A stretch of DNA of 64,000 nt from Microcella sp. (GTDB lineage: Bacteria; Actinomycetota; Actinomycetes; Actinomycetales; Microbacteriaceae), in NCBI RefSeq assembly GCF_019739195.1, contig NZ_JAHHDS010000003.1, positions 310,001-374,000 on the forward strand, read 5' to 3'. Positions 16,459 to 27,814 of this stretch are shown piece after piece (position 1 is the stretch's first letter; every line of letters begins with the position of its first letter). The position numbers were made by a program, and so were the translations under genes. The notes beneath the pieces were generated by a model, which saw only the letters and a list, made by a program, of their open reading frames with translations, was not told where the DNA came from and made no database searches.

Positions 16459-17283
16459 GTGGACGACGTCTTCGTGATCCCCCTGTGGGTCGACCTGCTC
16501 GCCGTCGGCATCGGCGCACTGCAGGGTGCGCTCTTCGCCGCGCAGTTTCGCGACCGCCGGCTCGACTGGCTCGGGGTCGCGATCATCGGCATCGTCGTCG
16601 GCTTCGGCGGCGGTTTGCTGCGCGACCTGCTGCTCAACGTTCCGCTCGCTCCGCTGCAGTCGAACCTGTACGTCATTGTGGCCACGGGGGCCGCGCTTCT
16701 CGGCATGCTGCTCGAGCGGGTGTTCTCACGCCTCAATCGCCTGATCACCGTTCTGGATGCCCTTACGATCGGGCTCTTCGGCGCGATCGGCACGACCAAG
16801 GCGCTCGCACTGGGCCTGCCCGAGGTCGCGGCCGTCTTTGTCGGCGTGCTCGCGGCGGTCGGCGGCTCGATTCTGCGCGACTTGCTGCTCAACTTGCCTA
16901 TTGCGCTCATGCACGTCGGCTCGCTTTACGCCGTCGCTGCGGCAGCCGGCTCGAGCACCATTGCCGTGCTGCTGGCGTTCGACGTCAATGTGCTGCTCGC
17001 CGGTGCGATCGGCGTCGCCGTCACCTTCGGCGTGCGCATGGCCTCTGTGCTCTTCGGCTGGAGCCTGCCCGAGCAGCGCGCCATCACGCGGCTGCCCAAG
17101 CTGCCGGCGCTCCCCCGACGCGGCAAGCGCGACGCCGAACCCGGCGACGGCGCACGCACCGTGACGACGTCGACCGGCGTGATCCACCTGCACCCGACGA
17201 CCTCGTCGATCCCGGTCGTCGGCTCTTCGCCACGCGTGCGGAGGCGCTCCCCCATTCCCGGGGCGAGCCGACAGGGCAGGTGA
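16459..17283 (+). CDS. TRIC/UPF0126 family membrane channel protein
   Basis: Integral membrane protein of 274 aa made of two repeats of the UPF0126 unit, each with a GG..RDLLLN signature (GGGLLRDLLLN at ~residue 50, GGSILRDLLLN at ~residue 135). About seven hydrophobic segments are visible, then a charged cytoplasmic tail of ~70 residues rich in Arg/Pro/Thr. Prokaryotic relatives of the trimeric intracellular cation channels conduct K+; the ion here is inferred. GTG start at 16459; no clear Shine-Dalgarno. It ends 4 nt before the sigma-factor gene. Confidence 0.85.
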   Translation: MDDVFVIPLWVDLLAVGIGALQGALFAAQFRDRRLDWLGVAIIGIVVGFGGGLLRDLLLNVPLAPLQSNLYVIVATGAALLGMLLERVFSRLNRLITVLDALTIGLFGAIGTTKALALGLPEVAAVFVGVLAAVGGSILRDLLLNLPIALMHVGSLYAVAAAAGSSTIAVLLAFDVNVLLAGAIGVAVTFGVRMASVLFGWSLPEQRAITRLPKLPALPRRGKRDAEPGDGARTVTTSTGVIHLHPTTSSIPVVGSSPRVRRRSPIPGASRQGR

Positions 17284-17287
17284 GTGC

Positions 17288-18199
17288 ATGACGGCAGACG
17301 CAGTCGCGGTGTTCGAGTCGGCCCGACCTCGGCTGACCGGGCTGGCCTATCGGCTGCTCGGCTCGTGGGCAGAGGCAGAAGATGTCGTGCAAGACGCGTG
17401 GCCTCGCTGGAGCGCCGTCGCGGGCGCCGATATCTCCAACCCTGACGCGTACCTGACGACCATGGTCACGCGGCTGTCGCTCACCGCGCTCGACTCGGCG
17501 CGCGTGCGTCGCGAGCACTACGTCGGCCCCTGGCTGCCCGAGCCCGTCGATACGCGCGCCGACCCCGCCCTCGGCGCTGAGCGTGCCGAGGCGCTCGACC
17601 TCGCCACGCTGCTGCTGCTCGAACGGTTGAGCGGGCCGGAGCGCGCAGCGCTCGTGCTGCGCGAGGCCTTCGCCTACGACTACCCGAGCCTCGCTGAGGT
17701 GCTCGGCACGAGCGAGGCCGCTGCGCGCCAATTGGTCTCGCGCGGGCGCCGAGCCCTTGAGGGCCAGCGGCGTCGGGCCGTCGACCCTGAGCAACGCGAC
17801 CGCGTTCTCGCCGCCTTCGTCGCCGCCGCGCAGGGCGGCGATCTGGCCGCGCTCGAAGCGGTGCTCGTCGGTGACGCGGTCGCGATCAGCGACGGCGGCG
17901 GTGTCGTGAGCGCCGCCCGCCGACCGGTGCACGGGGCCGAGCAGGTCGCGCGCTTCGTGCTCGGGGTGCTCGAGAAGTTCGGGCAAGGTGTGCGCAGCAT
18001 CCCGGTGCAGGCGAACGGCGCGACCGCGTTTCTGGCCGTCGCCGACGTTCCGGCTGGCGTTGAGCCCATCGCGCTTTGGGCTCTCGACATCGGCGATGAG
18101 GGGGTGTGCGGGGTGCTCATCGTGCGGGCTCCCGACAAGCTCGCGCGCTTCGCCGCCGCGGCTCTGTCACAGATCGACGGCCTGCCCGGTCGACTCTGA
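17288..18199 (+). CDS. ECF sigma factor of the ECF41/SigJ type
   Basis: RNA polymerase sigma factor of 303 aa. Sigma-2 region ~residues 8-75 (GLAYRLLGSWAEAEDVVQDAW, NPDAYLTTMVTRL), the ECF41 linker motif YVGPWLPEP, sigma-4 region ~110-160 (REAFAYDYPSLAEVLGTSEA), and a C-terminal SnoaL-like extension with the ECF41-type DGGG motif. In ECF41 factors this extension regulates activity in place of an anti-sigma factor. The downstream SDR-like gene is the typical ECF41 partner and probable target. GGTGAG lies just before the ATG. Confidence 0.92.
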   Translation: MTADAVAVFESARPRLTGLAYRLLGSWAEAEDVVQDAWPRWSAVAGADISNPDAYLTTMVTRLSLTALDSARVRREHYVGPWLPEPVDTRADPALGAERAEALDLATLLLLERLSGPERAALVLREAFAYDYPSLAEVLGTSEAAARQLVSRGRRALEGQRRRAVDPEQRDRVLAAFVAAAQGGDLAALEAVLVGDAVAISDGGGVVSAARRPVHGAEQVARFVLGVLEKFGQGVRSIPVQANGATAFLAVADVPAGVEPIALWALDIGDEGVCGVLIVRAPDKLARFAAAALSQIDGLPGRL

Positions 18200-18201
18200 G
18201 A

Positions 18202-18220
18202 GGGCGCGATCGGCGCGCCC
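18202..18220 (+). other. 7-bp perfect hairpin between the sigma factor and the SDR gene
   Basis: GGGCGCG and CGCGCCC are separated by 5 nt, immediately after the sigma-factor stop and upstream of GAGAGGAG before the next start. It could tune expression between the two genes. There is no U-tract. Confidence 0.45.
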
Positions 18221-18234
18221 CCGAGAGGAGCACC

Positions 18235-18987
18235 ATGACCCTGCTCATCACCGGCGGCACCGGAACCCTCGGCCGCCCCACCGTCGACGCACTGCGCGCG
18301 GCGGGCGTCGAACCGCGCATCCTGAGCCGTCGCCCCGGCTCCGCCCACGCCATTGCCGATCTGCAGTCGGGGGTCGGCCTGCCCGAGGCGCTCGCCGGCG
18401 TCGAGACTGTGCTGCACCTCGCCACGAACCGACGGTCGGATGCTCGCGCGACTCAGCGCCTGCTGCAGGCCGCTCGTGCCGCAGGCGTGCAGCACCTCGT
18501 GTACCTGTCGATCGTCGGCGTCGATGCCGTGCCGCTCGGCTACTACCGTGCGAAGCTCGCCTGCGAGCACCTAGTGGCCGAGTCGGGCGTGCCGTTCACG
18601 ATTCTGCGGGCGACGCAGTTTCACGACTTCGTGGGTGGCTTCTTCTCCGCGCAGCGACGCCTGCCGCGGCTCATCACGCTCGACGTGCCCTTCCAGCCGA
18701 TCAGCACCGCGGCGGTTGCCGAGCGGCTCGTGTCGCTCGTCACCGCGGCGCCGGTCCACGGTCGCGTCGACGACCTCGGCGGCCCCGAGGTGCTGCCCAT
18801 GGCCGAGCTCGCGCGGCAGTGGGTGCGGGCGCGCGGCGCCTCGACCGAGGCCGCCGAGCGCCGGGTCGTCGAGTGGCACTTGCCCGGCGCGCTCGCCGCC
18901 GCCTACCGCGCGGGGCTGCACACGACCGGGCAACCCGGGCCGGGCATCCGCTTCGCCGATTGGGCTGCGACGCGCGACGGGCAGTAG
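18235..18987 (+). CDS. NAD(P)-binding SDR/NmrA-like protein
   Basis: Protein of 250 aa with an atypical SDR fold: LLITGGTGTLGRPTVDAL for NAD(P) binding, VLHLATNRR, VYLSIVGVDA and YYRAKLACEHLV, in which YYRAK takes the place of YxxxK. It is like the COG0702 oxidoreductases/epimerases found next to ECF41 sigma factors. It lies 35 nt after the sigma gene with a strong GAGAGGAG ribosome-binding site, so it is probably co-transcribed and possibly regulated by it. The substrate is unknown. Confidence 0.85.
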   Translation: MTLLITGGTGTLGRPTVDALRAAGVEPRILSRRPGSAHAIADLQSGVGLPEALAGVETVLHLATNRRSDARATQRLLQAARAAGVQHLVYLSIVGVDAVPLGYYRAKLACEHLVAESGVPFTILRATQFHDFVGGFFSAQRRLPRLITLDVPFQPISTAAVAERLVSLVTAAPVHGRVDDLGGPEVLPMAELARQWVRARGASTEAAERRVVEWHLPGALAAAYRAGLHTTGQPGPGIRFADWAATRDGQ

Positions 18988-19053
18988 CCTCGCGCGGCGA
19001 CCCGGGCTAGCATCAGCGCAGCGGAAAACCGACAACCGCTCAGGGAGGCCCTG

Positions 19054-22555
<3,502 letters not shown>

Positions 22556-22572
22556 TCAGCCGACGACGAACT

Positions 22573-22611
22573 CCGCGACGAGGGAGGCTGTACTGCTAAG
22601 CCTCGTCGCGG
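22573..22611 (-). promoter_or_regulatory. leuA leader hairpin (candidate attenuator)
   Basis: Perfect 10-bp arms CCGCGACGAG and CTCGTCGCGG enclose 19 nt, and GAGGCT/AGCCTC can extend the pairing inward. On the minus strand it starts inside the last codons of the leader peptide and ends 47 nt before the leuA ATG. There is no U-run, so it may be an attenuator, a Rho-linked site, or a structure masking initiation. Confidence 0.6.
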
Positions 22612-22637
22612 CAGCGAAGAAGGAGCTGGCCGAACAC
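22596..22637 (-). CDS. leuA leader peptide (13 aa, three consecutive Leu codons)
   Basis: GTG-initiated ORF reading VFGQLLLRCRDEA, then TAG. The three adjacent leucine codons (CTC CTT CTT) include CTT twice, unusual in this G+C-rich sequence, and sit just upstream of the 5' arm of the leader hairpin. Leader-peptide control of leuA is known or proposed in other actinobacteria. A ribosome stalled for lack of charged tRNALeu would cover the 5' arm. Confidence 0.6.
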   Translation of the reverse strand: MFGQLLLRCRDEA

Positions 22638-22665
22638 GGTTTCAGGGTACACCCGCTGTGCGCGA

Positions 22666-22696
22666 GGCCGCACGGTGCGGGGCCGCACGGTGCCGG
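22666..22696 (+). repeat. Two tandem copies of a 15-bp repeat
   Basis: GGCCGCACGGTGCGG is followed directly by GGCCGCACGGTGCCG. It lies upstream of leuA (minus) and the histidine kinase (plus), in the 22638-22916 intergenic stretch. The rest of that stretch shows short inverted repeats (GTGGTCGC at ~22752 with GCGACCAC at ~22793; AGCCTTT/AAAGGCT at ~22828) and no gene I can support. Confidence 0.6.
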
Positions 22697-22916
22697 TCAG
22701 CGTGCACCGCGGGCCCTCGCGGAGCTCCAGTCGCGCATCCGTTGGCGATCGTGGTCGCATCTTGATCGTTTGTGCATCACCTTCTGCAATTCGCGACCAC
22801 ACGACGGGGTTCGGGATGCTGGTGCCTCAGCCTTTCGGATGAAAAGGCTCATCCGCTCGAGTGAGCGGCGCGCGTTTCTGGCGTCGGCGGGCCGCGCGAC
22901 CCGTACCGTGGCGGAC

Positions 22917-24155
22917 ATGTTCGACAGAATCCTCGACAAGCTCACGCCACATCTTCCTCGACTGCGAACCGCCGGTGAACTGGGGCTCGGATTCACGTTC
23001 TCGGTCGTCGCGGCGTACTACGCATCGTCGTACAACTCGAGTATCCCCATGGGTGTGCTGATGTTGCCGCTCGGCGTCGGCATCGCACTCCACCGACTGT
23101 TGCCGCTGTGGGCTTTGCTCGTCTCGACGCCTCCCATCTTTCTCGTCGTCCTCACCGGGTGGAGCGGCGGCACTCCCAACGGAGCTCTCTGGTTCCCGAT
23201 CTACATTGCGATCTTCGGCGCGGTCGCGTACGGCTCGAATCAGACGCGATGGGTAGGGCGTTCCTTCTCCTTGGCTCTGACCGTCGGCTACCTGGCCGGT
23301 GGCCTTTCCTCCGCGGGATACGGTCTGGGGCCGTTCGGACTCCTGGTTCTCTTCCTACCTGCGCTCGCATGGTTCGTCGGCGAGATGGTTCGCGTGCGCC
23401 GTTCGCGCAATGCACTTCGCGCCCAGGTGTCTACCGTGAGCACGCAGCGCGACGCCGCCCTCACGCGAGCCGACCTCGAGGCCGAGCGCACGCGGGTCGC
23501 GCGCGACGTGCACGACATCGTCGCCCACTCGCTCACGGTCGTGATCGCGCAGGCCGATGGGGCGCGGTACGCGACGGCGGGCGACGCCCCCGCGGCGGCC
23601 GACGCCTTCGAGACGATCGCGCAGACCGCACGCGGTGCCCTCGCCGACGTGCGCGTGCTGCTCACCGAACTGCGGCACACGCAAGAGGCCGGGCCGCAGC
23701 CGGGGCTCGACGATCTCGACGCACTGCTCGACTCGATGCGCGACTCGGGGCTCACGCTCGAGGTGCGCGAGTTCGGCGACCGCGGGCGCCTGACCGAGTC
23801 GCGCGAGCTCGCGCTCTACCGCATCGTGCAAGAGTCGCTCACGAACGCGCTGCGGCACGGCGACGGTGCGGCGACGCTCGAGCTCGAGTGGGGCGAGCAG
23901 GCCGTCGACCTCGTGGTGACGAATGCCTCACCCGGGGAGACTCGTGAATTCAAGGAAGGCGGGCACGGCATCGACGGGATGCGCGAGCGGGCATCCCTCG
24001 CCGGTGGCGAGCTGAGCGTGCACGACGGCCCTATGTTCCGTGTGCGAGCACGCCTGCCGCTCGAGGTGCGGGCCGACGGCGGCGACGCCAATCTCTCGCA
24101 GAGCGAGCCAGCAGATGACGTAGAGCACGTCGAGCCGGTCGGAGCCTCGGCGTGA
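22917..24155 (+). CDS. Two-component sensor histidine kinase (NarL-system type)
   Basis: Protein of 412 aa. About five hydrophobic segments in residues ~20-165 form the sensor module, and a short coiled region follows. The HisKA_3 dimerisation box RVARDVHDIVAHSLTVVIAQ carries the phospho-acceptor His, and the HATPase domain has RIVQESLTNALRHG (N box) and GGHGIDGMRERA (G box). The signal is unknown; no transporter or target operon adjoins. The start is ATG 22917, or GTG 22908 with three more residues. Downstream come a 34-codon ORF and the response regulator, all with overlapping start/stop codons. Confidence 0.9.
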   Translation: MFDRILDKLTPHLPRLRTAGELGLGFTFSVVAAYYASSYNSSIPMGVLMLPLGVGIALHRLLPLWALLVSTPPIFLVVLTGWSGGTPNGALWFPIYIAIFGAVAYGSNQTRWVGRSFSLALTVGYLAGGLSSAGYGLGPFGLLVLFLPALAWFVGEMVRVRRSRNALRAQVSTVSTQRDAALTRADLEAERTRVARDVHDIVAHSLTVVIAQADGARYATAGDAPAAADAFETIAQTARGALADVRVLLTELRHTQEAGPQPGLDDLDALLDSMRDSGLTLEVREFGDRGRLTESRELALYRIVQESLTNALRHGDGAATLELEWGEQAVDLVVTNASPGETREFKEGGHGIDGMRERASLAGGELSVHDGPMFRVRARLPLEVRADGGDANLSQSEPADDVEHVEPVGASA

Positions 24156-24256
24156 CCGCGCCCGCCGCTCCCCCTCCTGTCGTCGTGCTGGTGAGCCTGG
24201 TCACCGTGCCTCGCCGACCCCTCGACCCGGCCGCGCTGCCCTGGGACGACCGATGA
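24152..24256 (+). CDS. Tiny ORF (34 aa) bridging the kinase and response regulator genes
   Basis: GTG start overlaps the kinase stop (GTGA), and its TGA overlaps the regulator start (ATGA), so three frames are linked end to start. The product VTAPAAPPPVVVLVSLVTVP... is hydrophobic in the middle and Pro-rich. It may be a real small protein, a coupling device that carries ribosomes to the regulator start, or chance. I recognise no family. Confidence 0.3.
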   Translation: MTAPAAPPPVVVLVSLVTVPRRPLDPAALPWDDR

Positions 24257-24954
24257 CAGCCATCCGCGTACTGCTCGTCGACGACCAGCCGCTCTTCCGC
24301 CGCGGCGTGCGCATGCTCATCGACTCGCAGCCCGACCTGACCGTGGTCGGTGAGGCCGACGACGGCGGCGAGGCGGTGCTCGTCGCCGACGAGTCGCTGC
24401 CCGACGTCGTGCTCATGGACATCCGGATGCCGAACACCGACGGCATCGCGGGCACAGCGGGCATCCTTCAGTCAGCCGAAAACGCAGACCGCACCCCGCC
24501 GCGCGTCATCGTGCTCACGACCTTCGACCTCGACGACGCTGCGCTGCGGGCGATTCGCGCGGGCGCGAGCGGCTTTCTGCTGAAGGACGCCGAGCCCGAG
24601 TTTCTGCTCGCCGCCATCCGCGCCGTGCACGGCGGCCACGCGGTCGTCGCGCCCGGCGCGATCACCGATCTGCTTGCGCACGTGGGCTCTGCGACGGATG
24701 CTCGCCGCGCCCGCACACCCGCCGAACTCTCCGCGGCGCGCGACGCAGCGCTGCCCGACCTCAGCAAGCGCGAGCGCGAGATCTTCGCCGCCGTCGCCGA
24801 GGGCCTCAGCAACGCCGAGATCGCCGCGCGCGAGTTCGTGGCCGAGGCGACCGTGAAGTCGCACGTCGGCCGCATCCTCGCCAAGCTCGGCCTGCGCGAC
24901 CGCGTGCAGGTGGTGCTCTACGCCCACGATCACGGTCTGCTGCCCCGCCGCTGA
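24253..24954 (+). CDS. LuxR/NarL-type response regulator
   Basis: Protein of 233 aa: receiver domain at residues 1-125 with IRVLLVDDQPLFRRGVRML, phospho-acceptor Asp in PDVVLMDIRMP, VIVLTTFDLDD and SGFLLKD (switch Lys). The LuxR-type helix-turn-helix follows at ~175-230 (LSKREREIFAAVAEGLSNAE, EATVKSHVGRILAKLGLRDR). Partner of the upstream histidine kinase. The target genes are not evident. Confidence 0.95.
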   Translation: MTAIRVLLVDDQPLFRRGVRMLIDSQPDLTVVGEADDGGEAVLVADESLPDVVLMDIRMPNTDGIAGTAGILQSAENADRTPPRVIVLTTFDLDDAALRAIRAGASGFLLKDAEPEFLLAAIRAVHGGHAVVAPGAITDLLAHVGSATDARRARTPAELSAARDAALPDLSKREREIFAAVAEGLSNAEIAAREFVAEATVKSHVGRILAKLGLRDRVQVVLYAHDHGLLPRR

Positions 24955-24985
24955 GCACGAAGGCAGCATGCCGCTCCACACTTGG

Positions 24986-25074
24986 TGTCGCAACCACCCG
25001 GCGCCAAACGCGACACGCCGATGAGTAGCGACCTCGTGCGGCGTGTCCTCGCAGAACACCGGGGCGTTGCGACA
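24986..25074 (-). repeat. 89-bp inverted-repeat element with the same core but different ends
   Basis: Ends TGTCGCAAC and GTTGCGACA form a perfect 9-bp inverted repeat. Inside, AACGCGACACG, GAGTAG and GCGGCGTGTC match in order the core of copy E8 read on its minus strand. It fills the gap between the response regulator and era, which are convergent. I read it as a distant relative, or a sibling family, of the 97-bp elements. Confidence 0.55.
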
Positions 25075-25114
25075 GCGAAGGCGCGGGAGGGCCAGCAGCC
25101 GGAGTCGTGCAGCC

Positions 25115-26044
25115 CTAGAACCCGAGCTTGCCGAGTTGCTTCGGGTCGCGCTGCCACTCTTTCGCGACCTTGACGTGCAGCTTGAGGTAGACGCGGCGGC
25201 CGAGCAGCTTCTCGATCTCGAGGCGCGCACGCGTGCCGACTTCGGTCAGGCGCGAGCCCTTGTGCCCGATGATGATGCCCTTCTGGCTGTCGCGCTCGAC
25301 GAAGACGTTCGCGAAGATGTCGAGCACGCCGCCGGGCGCGCGCTCGGCCATCTCGTCGATCGTGACCGCGAGGGAGTGCGGCAGTTCGTCGCTGACTCCC
25401 TCCAGCGCGGCCTCGCGAATCAGCTCGGCGATGCGATCGGTCTCAGACTCGTCGGTGACGGCATCCGCCTCATAGAGCGCGGGCGACTCGGGCATGAGGG
25501 CGATGACCTGCTCGGCCAAGAGGTCGACCTGTTCGCCCGTCACTGCCGAGAGCGGGATCACGAGGTCCCACTCCCGCAGTTCTGAGACCGCGAGCAACTG
25601 CTCGGCCACGCGCGTTGAACCGGCAGCATCGGTCTTCGTCACGATCGCGATCTTGCGGGTGCGCGGAAAGTTGTCGAGCTGCTCATTGATAAACCGATCG
25701 CCCGGGCCAATGGGCTCGTTCGCGGGCACGCAGAACCCGATGACGTCGACATCGCCGAGGGTGTCTTGCACGACCGCGTTGAGGCGCTCGCCGAGCAGCG
25801 TGCGGGGGCGGTGCATGCCGGGCGTGTCGACGACGATCAATTGGCCGGATGCCCGGTGCACGATGCCGCGAATGGCGCGTCGCGTGGTCTGCGGCTTCGA
25901 ACTCGTGATGGCGACCTTTTCGCCGACGAGCGCGTTCGTGAGCGTCGACTTGCCCACGTTCGGGCGGCCGACGAACGTGACGAATCCGGCCCGGAACGTG
26001 GGCTCTGCGTCGGGTGTGCCGCCGCGCGGCTTACGGGCGCTCAT
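25115..26044 (-). CDS. era: GTPase Era
   Basis: Essential GTPase for 16S rRNA maturation and 30S assembly. The 309-aa product has G1 GRPNVGKS, G2 region TTRRAIRG, G3 DTPGMHRP and G4 TKTD. The C-terminal KH domain has GIIIGHKGSRLTEVGTRAR. Its start overlaps the stop of the upstream CBS/CorC-like gene. It is the last gene of the hrcA-dnaJ-rsmE-HIT-phoH-ybeY block, an order conserved in actinobacteria. Confidence 0.96.
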   Translation of the reverse strand: MSARKPRGGTPDAEPTFRAGFVTFVGRPNVGKSTLTNALVGEKVAITSSKPQTTRRAIRGIVHRASGQLIVVDTPGMHRPRTLLGERLNAVVQDTLGDVDVIGFCVPANEPIGPGDRFINEQLDNFPRTRKIAIVTKTDAAGSTRVAEQLLAVSELREWDLVIPLSAVTGEQVDLLAEQVIALMPESPALYEADAVTDESETDRIAELIREAALEGVSDELPHSLAVTIDEMAERAPGGVLDIFANVFVERDSQKGIIIGHKGSRLTEVGTRARLEIEKLLGRRVYLKLHVKVAKEWQRDPKQLGKLGF

Positions 26045-27351
26045 TCGTCTTCGTCGCGGTCGCCGGCGAACGCGATGCGAGCATCCAGCAACGATTGATC
26101 GGCCTTGACGAGAACGGTCGTGACGCGCTTGCGGCGGCCCTCGGTGCGCTCGGCCGTGAGGTGCAGGCCGTCGATCTCGGTCGTCGACCCGGCGACGGGC
26201 AAACGCCCGAGGTGCTTCGTGAGCAGACCGCCGACGGTGTCGACGTCGTCGTCGTCGAGCTCAATGCCGAAGAGATCGCCGAGCTCGTCGACGGGCATGA
26301 ACGCGCTGACGCGGAAGAGGTTCTCGTCGAGTTGCTCGCTATCTGCCTGCTCGCGGTCGTACTCGTCAGCGATTTCGCCCACGAGTTCTTCGATGAGGTC
26401 TTCCATCGTGACGAGCCCCGCGATGCCGCCGTACTCGTCGACGACGAGAGCGAGGTGGTTCGACTCGAGCTGCAGCTGACGCAGTGCATCGTCTGCTTTC
26501 TTCGACTCGGGCAAGAAGATCGCAGGCTTCGCGAGCTGCTCGGCCGGGGTGACGGCACAGGCCTCGGGGTTCTCGTAGGCGAGGCGCGCCGCGTCGCGCA
26601 GGTAGATGATGCCGACGACATCGTCGGTGCTCTCGCCGATGACGGGCACGCGTGAGAGACCCCGCACCAAGAAGATCGACATGGCCTCGGTGACGGTCTG
26701 GTCGCGCTCGAGCACGACCATGTCGGTGCGCGGCACCATGACTTCGCGCACGATCGTGTCGTTGAACTCGAAGATCGAGTGGATGAGTTCACGATCTTCT
26801 TCTTCGAGCACGTCGAGCTCGGTGGCCTCGTCGACCATGCTCAGCAGCTGTTCTTCGCTCGAGAAGCTCGCACTGCTCGGCCGGCCCGGCGTGACGCGGT
26901 TGCCGAGAGCGACGAGCAGATCGGCGACGGGACCGAGCGAGACGCGCACGCCTCGCACGAGCCAATCGGTGCGTGCGAGCATGGCCCGCGGGTTCGCGCG
27001 GCCGACCGAGCGCGGGCTCGACCCGACGAGAATGAACGAGACGAGGATCATGATGCCTGCGCTGACGAGAAGCACGGCCCACCAGTCGGTGAGCAGCGTC
27101 GCGAAGGCGAGCGTCACGAGCACGGCCGCGATGGTCTCCGCGACGATGCGCAAGAAGTTGAGCGCGTTGACGTGAGCCCCGACGTCGGCGGCGACGGCGT
27201 GCAGACGACCGGGCTTCGGTCGCTGGCCGGCGATGTCGACGAGCTCGATGCGGCTCACGACGCCCAGGGCCGCATCGATCGCGGCGAGCAGGCCGCCGAA
27301 GGCCACGAGCAGCAGGGCCACGGCGAAGAAGACGAGGGTGAGGGTGGTCAT
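26041..27351 (-). CDS. CNNM/CorC-type membrane protein with CBS domains
   Basis: Protein of 436 aa. The N-terminal DUF21/CNNM membrane domain has about four helices (TLTLVFFAVALLLVAFGGLL..., TIAAVLVTLAFATLL, VLLVSAGIMILVSFILVG). A CBS pair occupies ~200-330 (REVMVPRTDMVVLE, VIGESTDDVVGIIYLRDA), and a C-terminal CorC_HlyC domain ~345-425 closes it. Annotated as hemolysin-like; relatives transport Mg2+/Co2+ or export Na+. Tight overlaps with ybeY and era imply co-expression. Confidence 0.92.
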   Translation of the reverse strand: MTTLTLVFFAVALLLVAFGGLLAAIDAALGVVSRIELVDIAGQRPKPGRLHAVAADVGAHVNALNFLRIVAETIAAVLVTLAFATLLTDWWAVLLVSAGIMILVSFILVGSSPRSVGRANPRAMLARTDWLVRGVRVSLGPVADLLVALGNRVTPGRPSSASFSSEEQLLSMVDEATELDVLEEEDRELIHSIFEFNDTIVREVMVPRTDMVVLERDQTVTEAMSIFLVRGLSRVPVIGESTDDVVGIIYLRDAARLAYENPEACAVTPAEQLAKPAIFLPESKKADDALRQLQLESNHLALVVDEYGGIAGLVTMEDLIEELVGEIADEYDREQADSEQLDENLFRVSAFMPVDELGDLFGIELDDDDVDTVGGLLTKHLGRLPVAGSTTEIDGLHLTAERTEGRRKRVTTVLVKADQSLLDARIAFAGDRDEDE

Positions 27352-27812
27352 CGCGCTCGGCGCTCGGCGAGCGTGAAGCTCACGAGAATGTCGCGCTGAA
27401 TGCCGAACATCTCTTTCTCGTCATCGGGCTCGGCGTGGTCGAAGCCGAGCAGGTGCAGAATGCCGTGGGTTGTCAGCAGCAGTAGCTCGTCGTGCACCGA
27501 GTGGCCAGCGGTCTCGGCCTGCGCCGTGGCCACTTGCGGGCACAGCACAATGTCGCCGAGAAGCCCGGGCGGCGTGGGCTCGTCGTCGCTGCCGGGGCGC
27601 AATTCGTCCATCGGAAAGCTCAGCACGTCGGTGGGGCCAGGCTCGTCCATCCACTGCACGTGCAGCTGCTCGATCGCGGCCTCGTCGACGAGCACGATCG
27701 CGAGCTCGGCATCACGGTGAACGTTGAGGTGATCGAATGCGTGCAGCGCCAGCCGCTGCAGGCTGGCCTCATCGACCGGGATGCCCGACTCGTTGTTGAT
27801 CTCGACGGCCAT
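27348..27812 (-). CDS. ybeY: Endoribonuclease YbeY
   Basis: Zinc-dependent RNase in 16S 3'-end maturation and ribosome quality control. The 154-aa product carries the UPF0054 zinc motif as HGILHLLGFDHAE with all three histidines, and LGDIVLCP before it. It starts 2 nt after phoH and its stop overlaps the CBS gene. Length and motif are standard. Confidence 0.95.
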   Translation of the reverse strand: MAVEINNESGIPVDEASLQRLALHAFDHLNVHRDAELAIVLVDEAAIEQLHVQWMDEPGPTDVLSFPMDELRPGSDDEPTPPGLLGDIVLCPQVATAQAETAGHSVHDELLLLTTHGILHLLGFDHAEPDDEKEMFGIQRDILVSFTLAERRAR

Positions 27813-27814
27813 GC

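Noticed and set aside
22640-22916. Upstream extension of the histidine kinase frame as real coding sequence
   Set aside because: The frame stays open by chance, but its translation has no membrane or domain features and crosses the leuA leader; the kinase begins normally at 22917.
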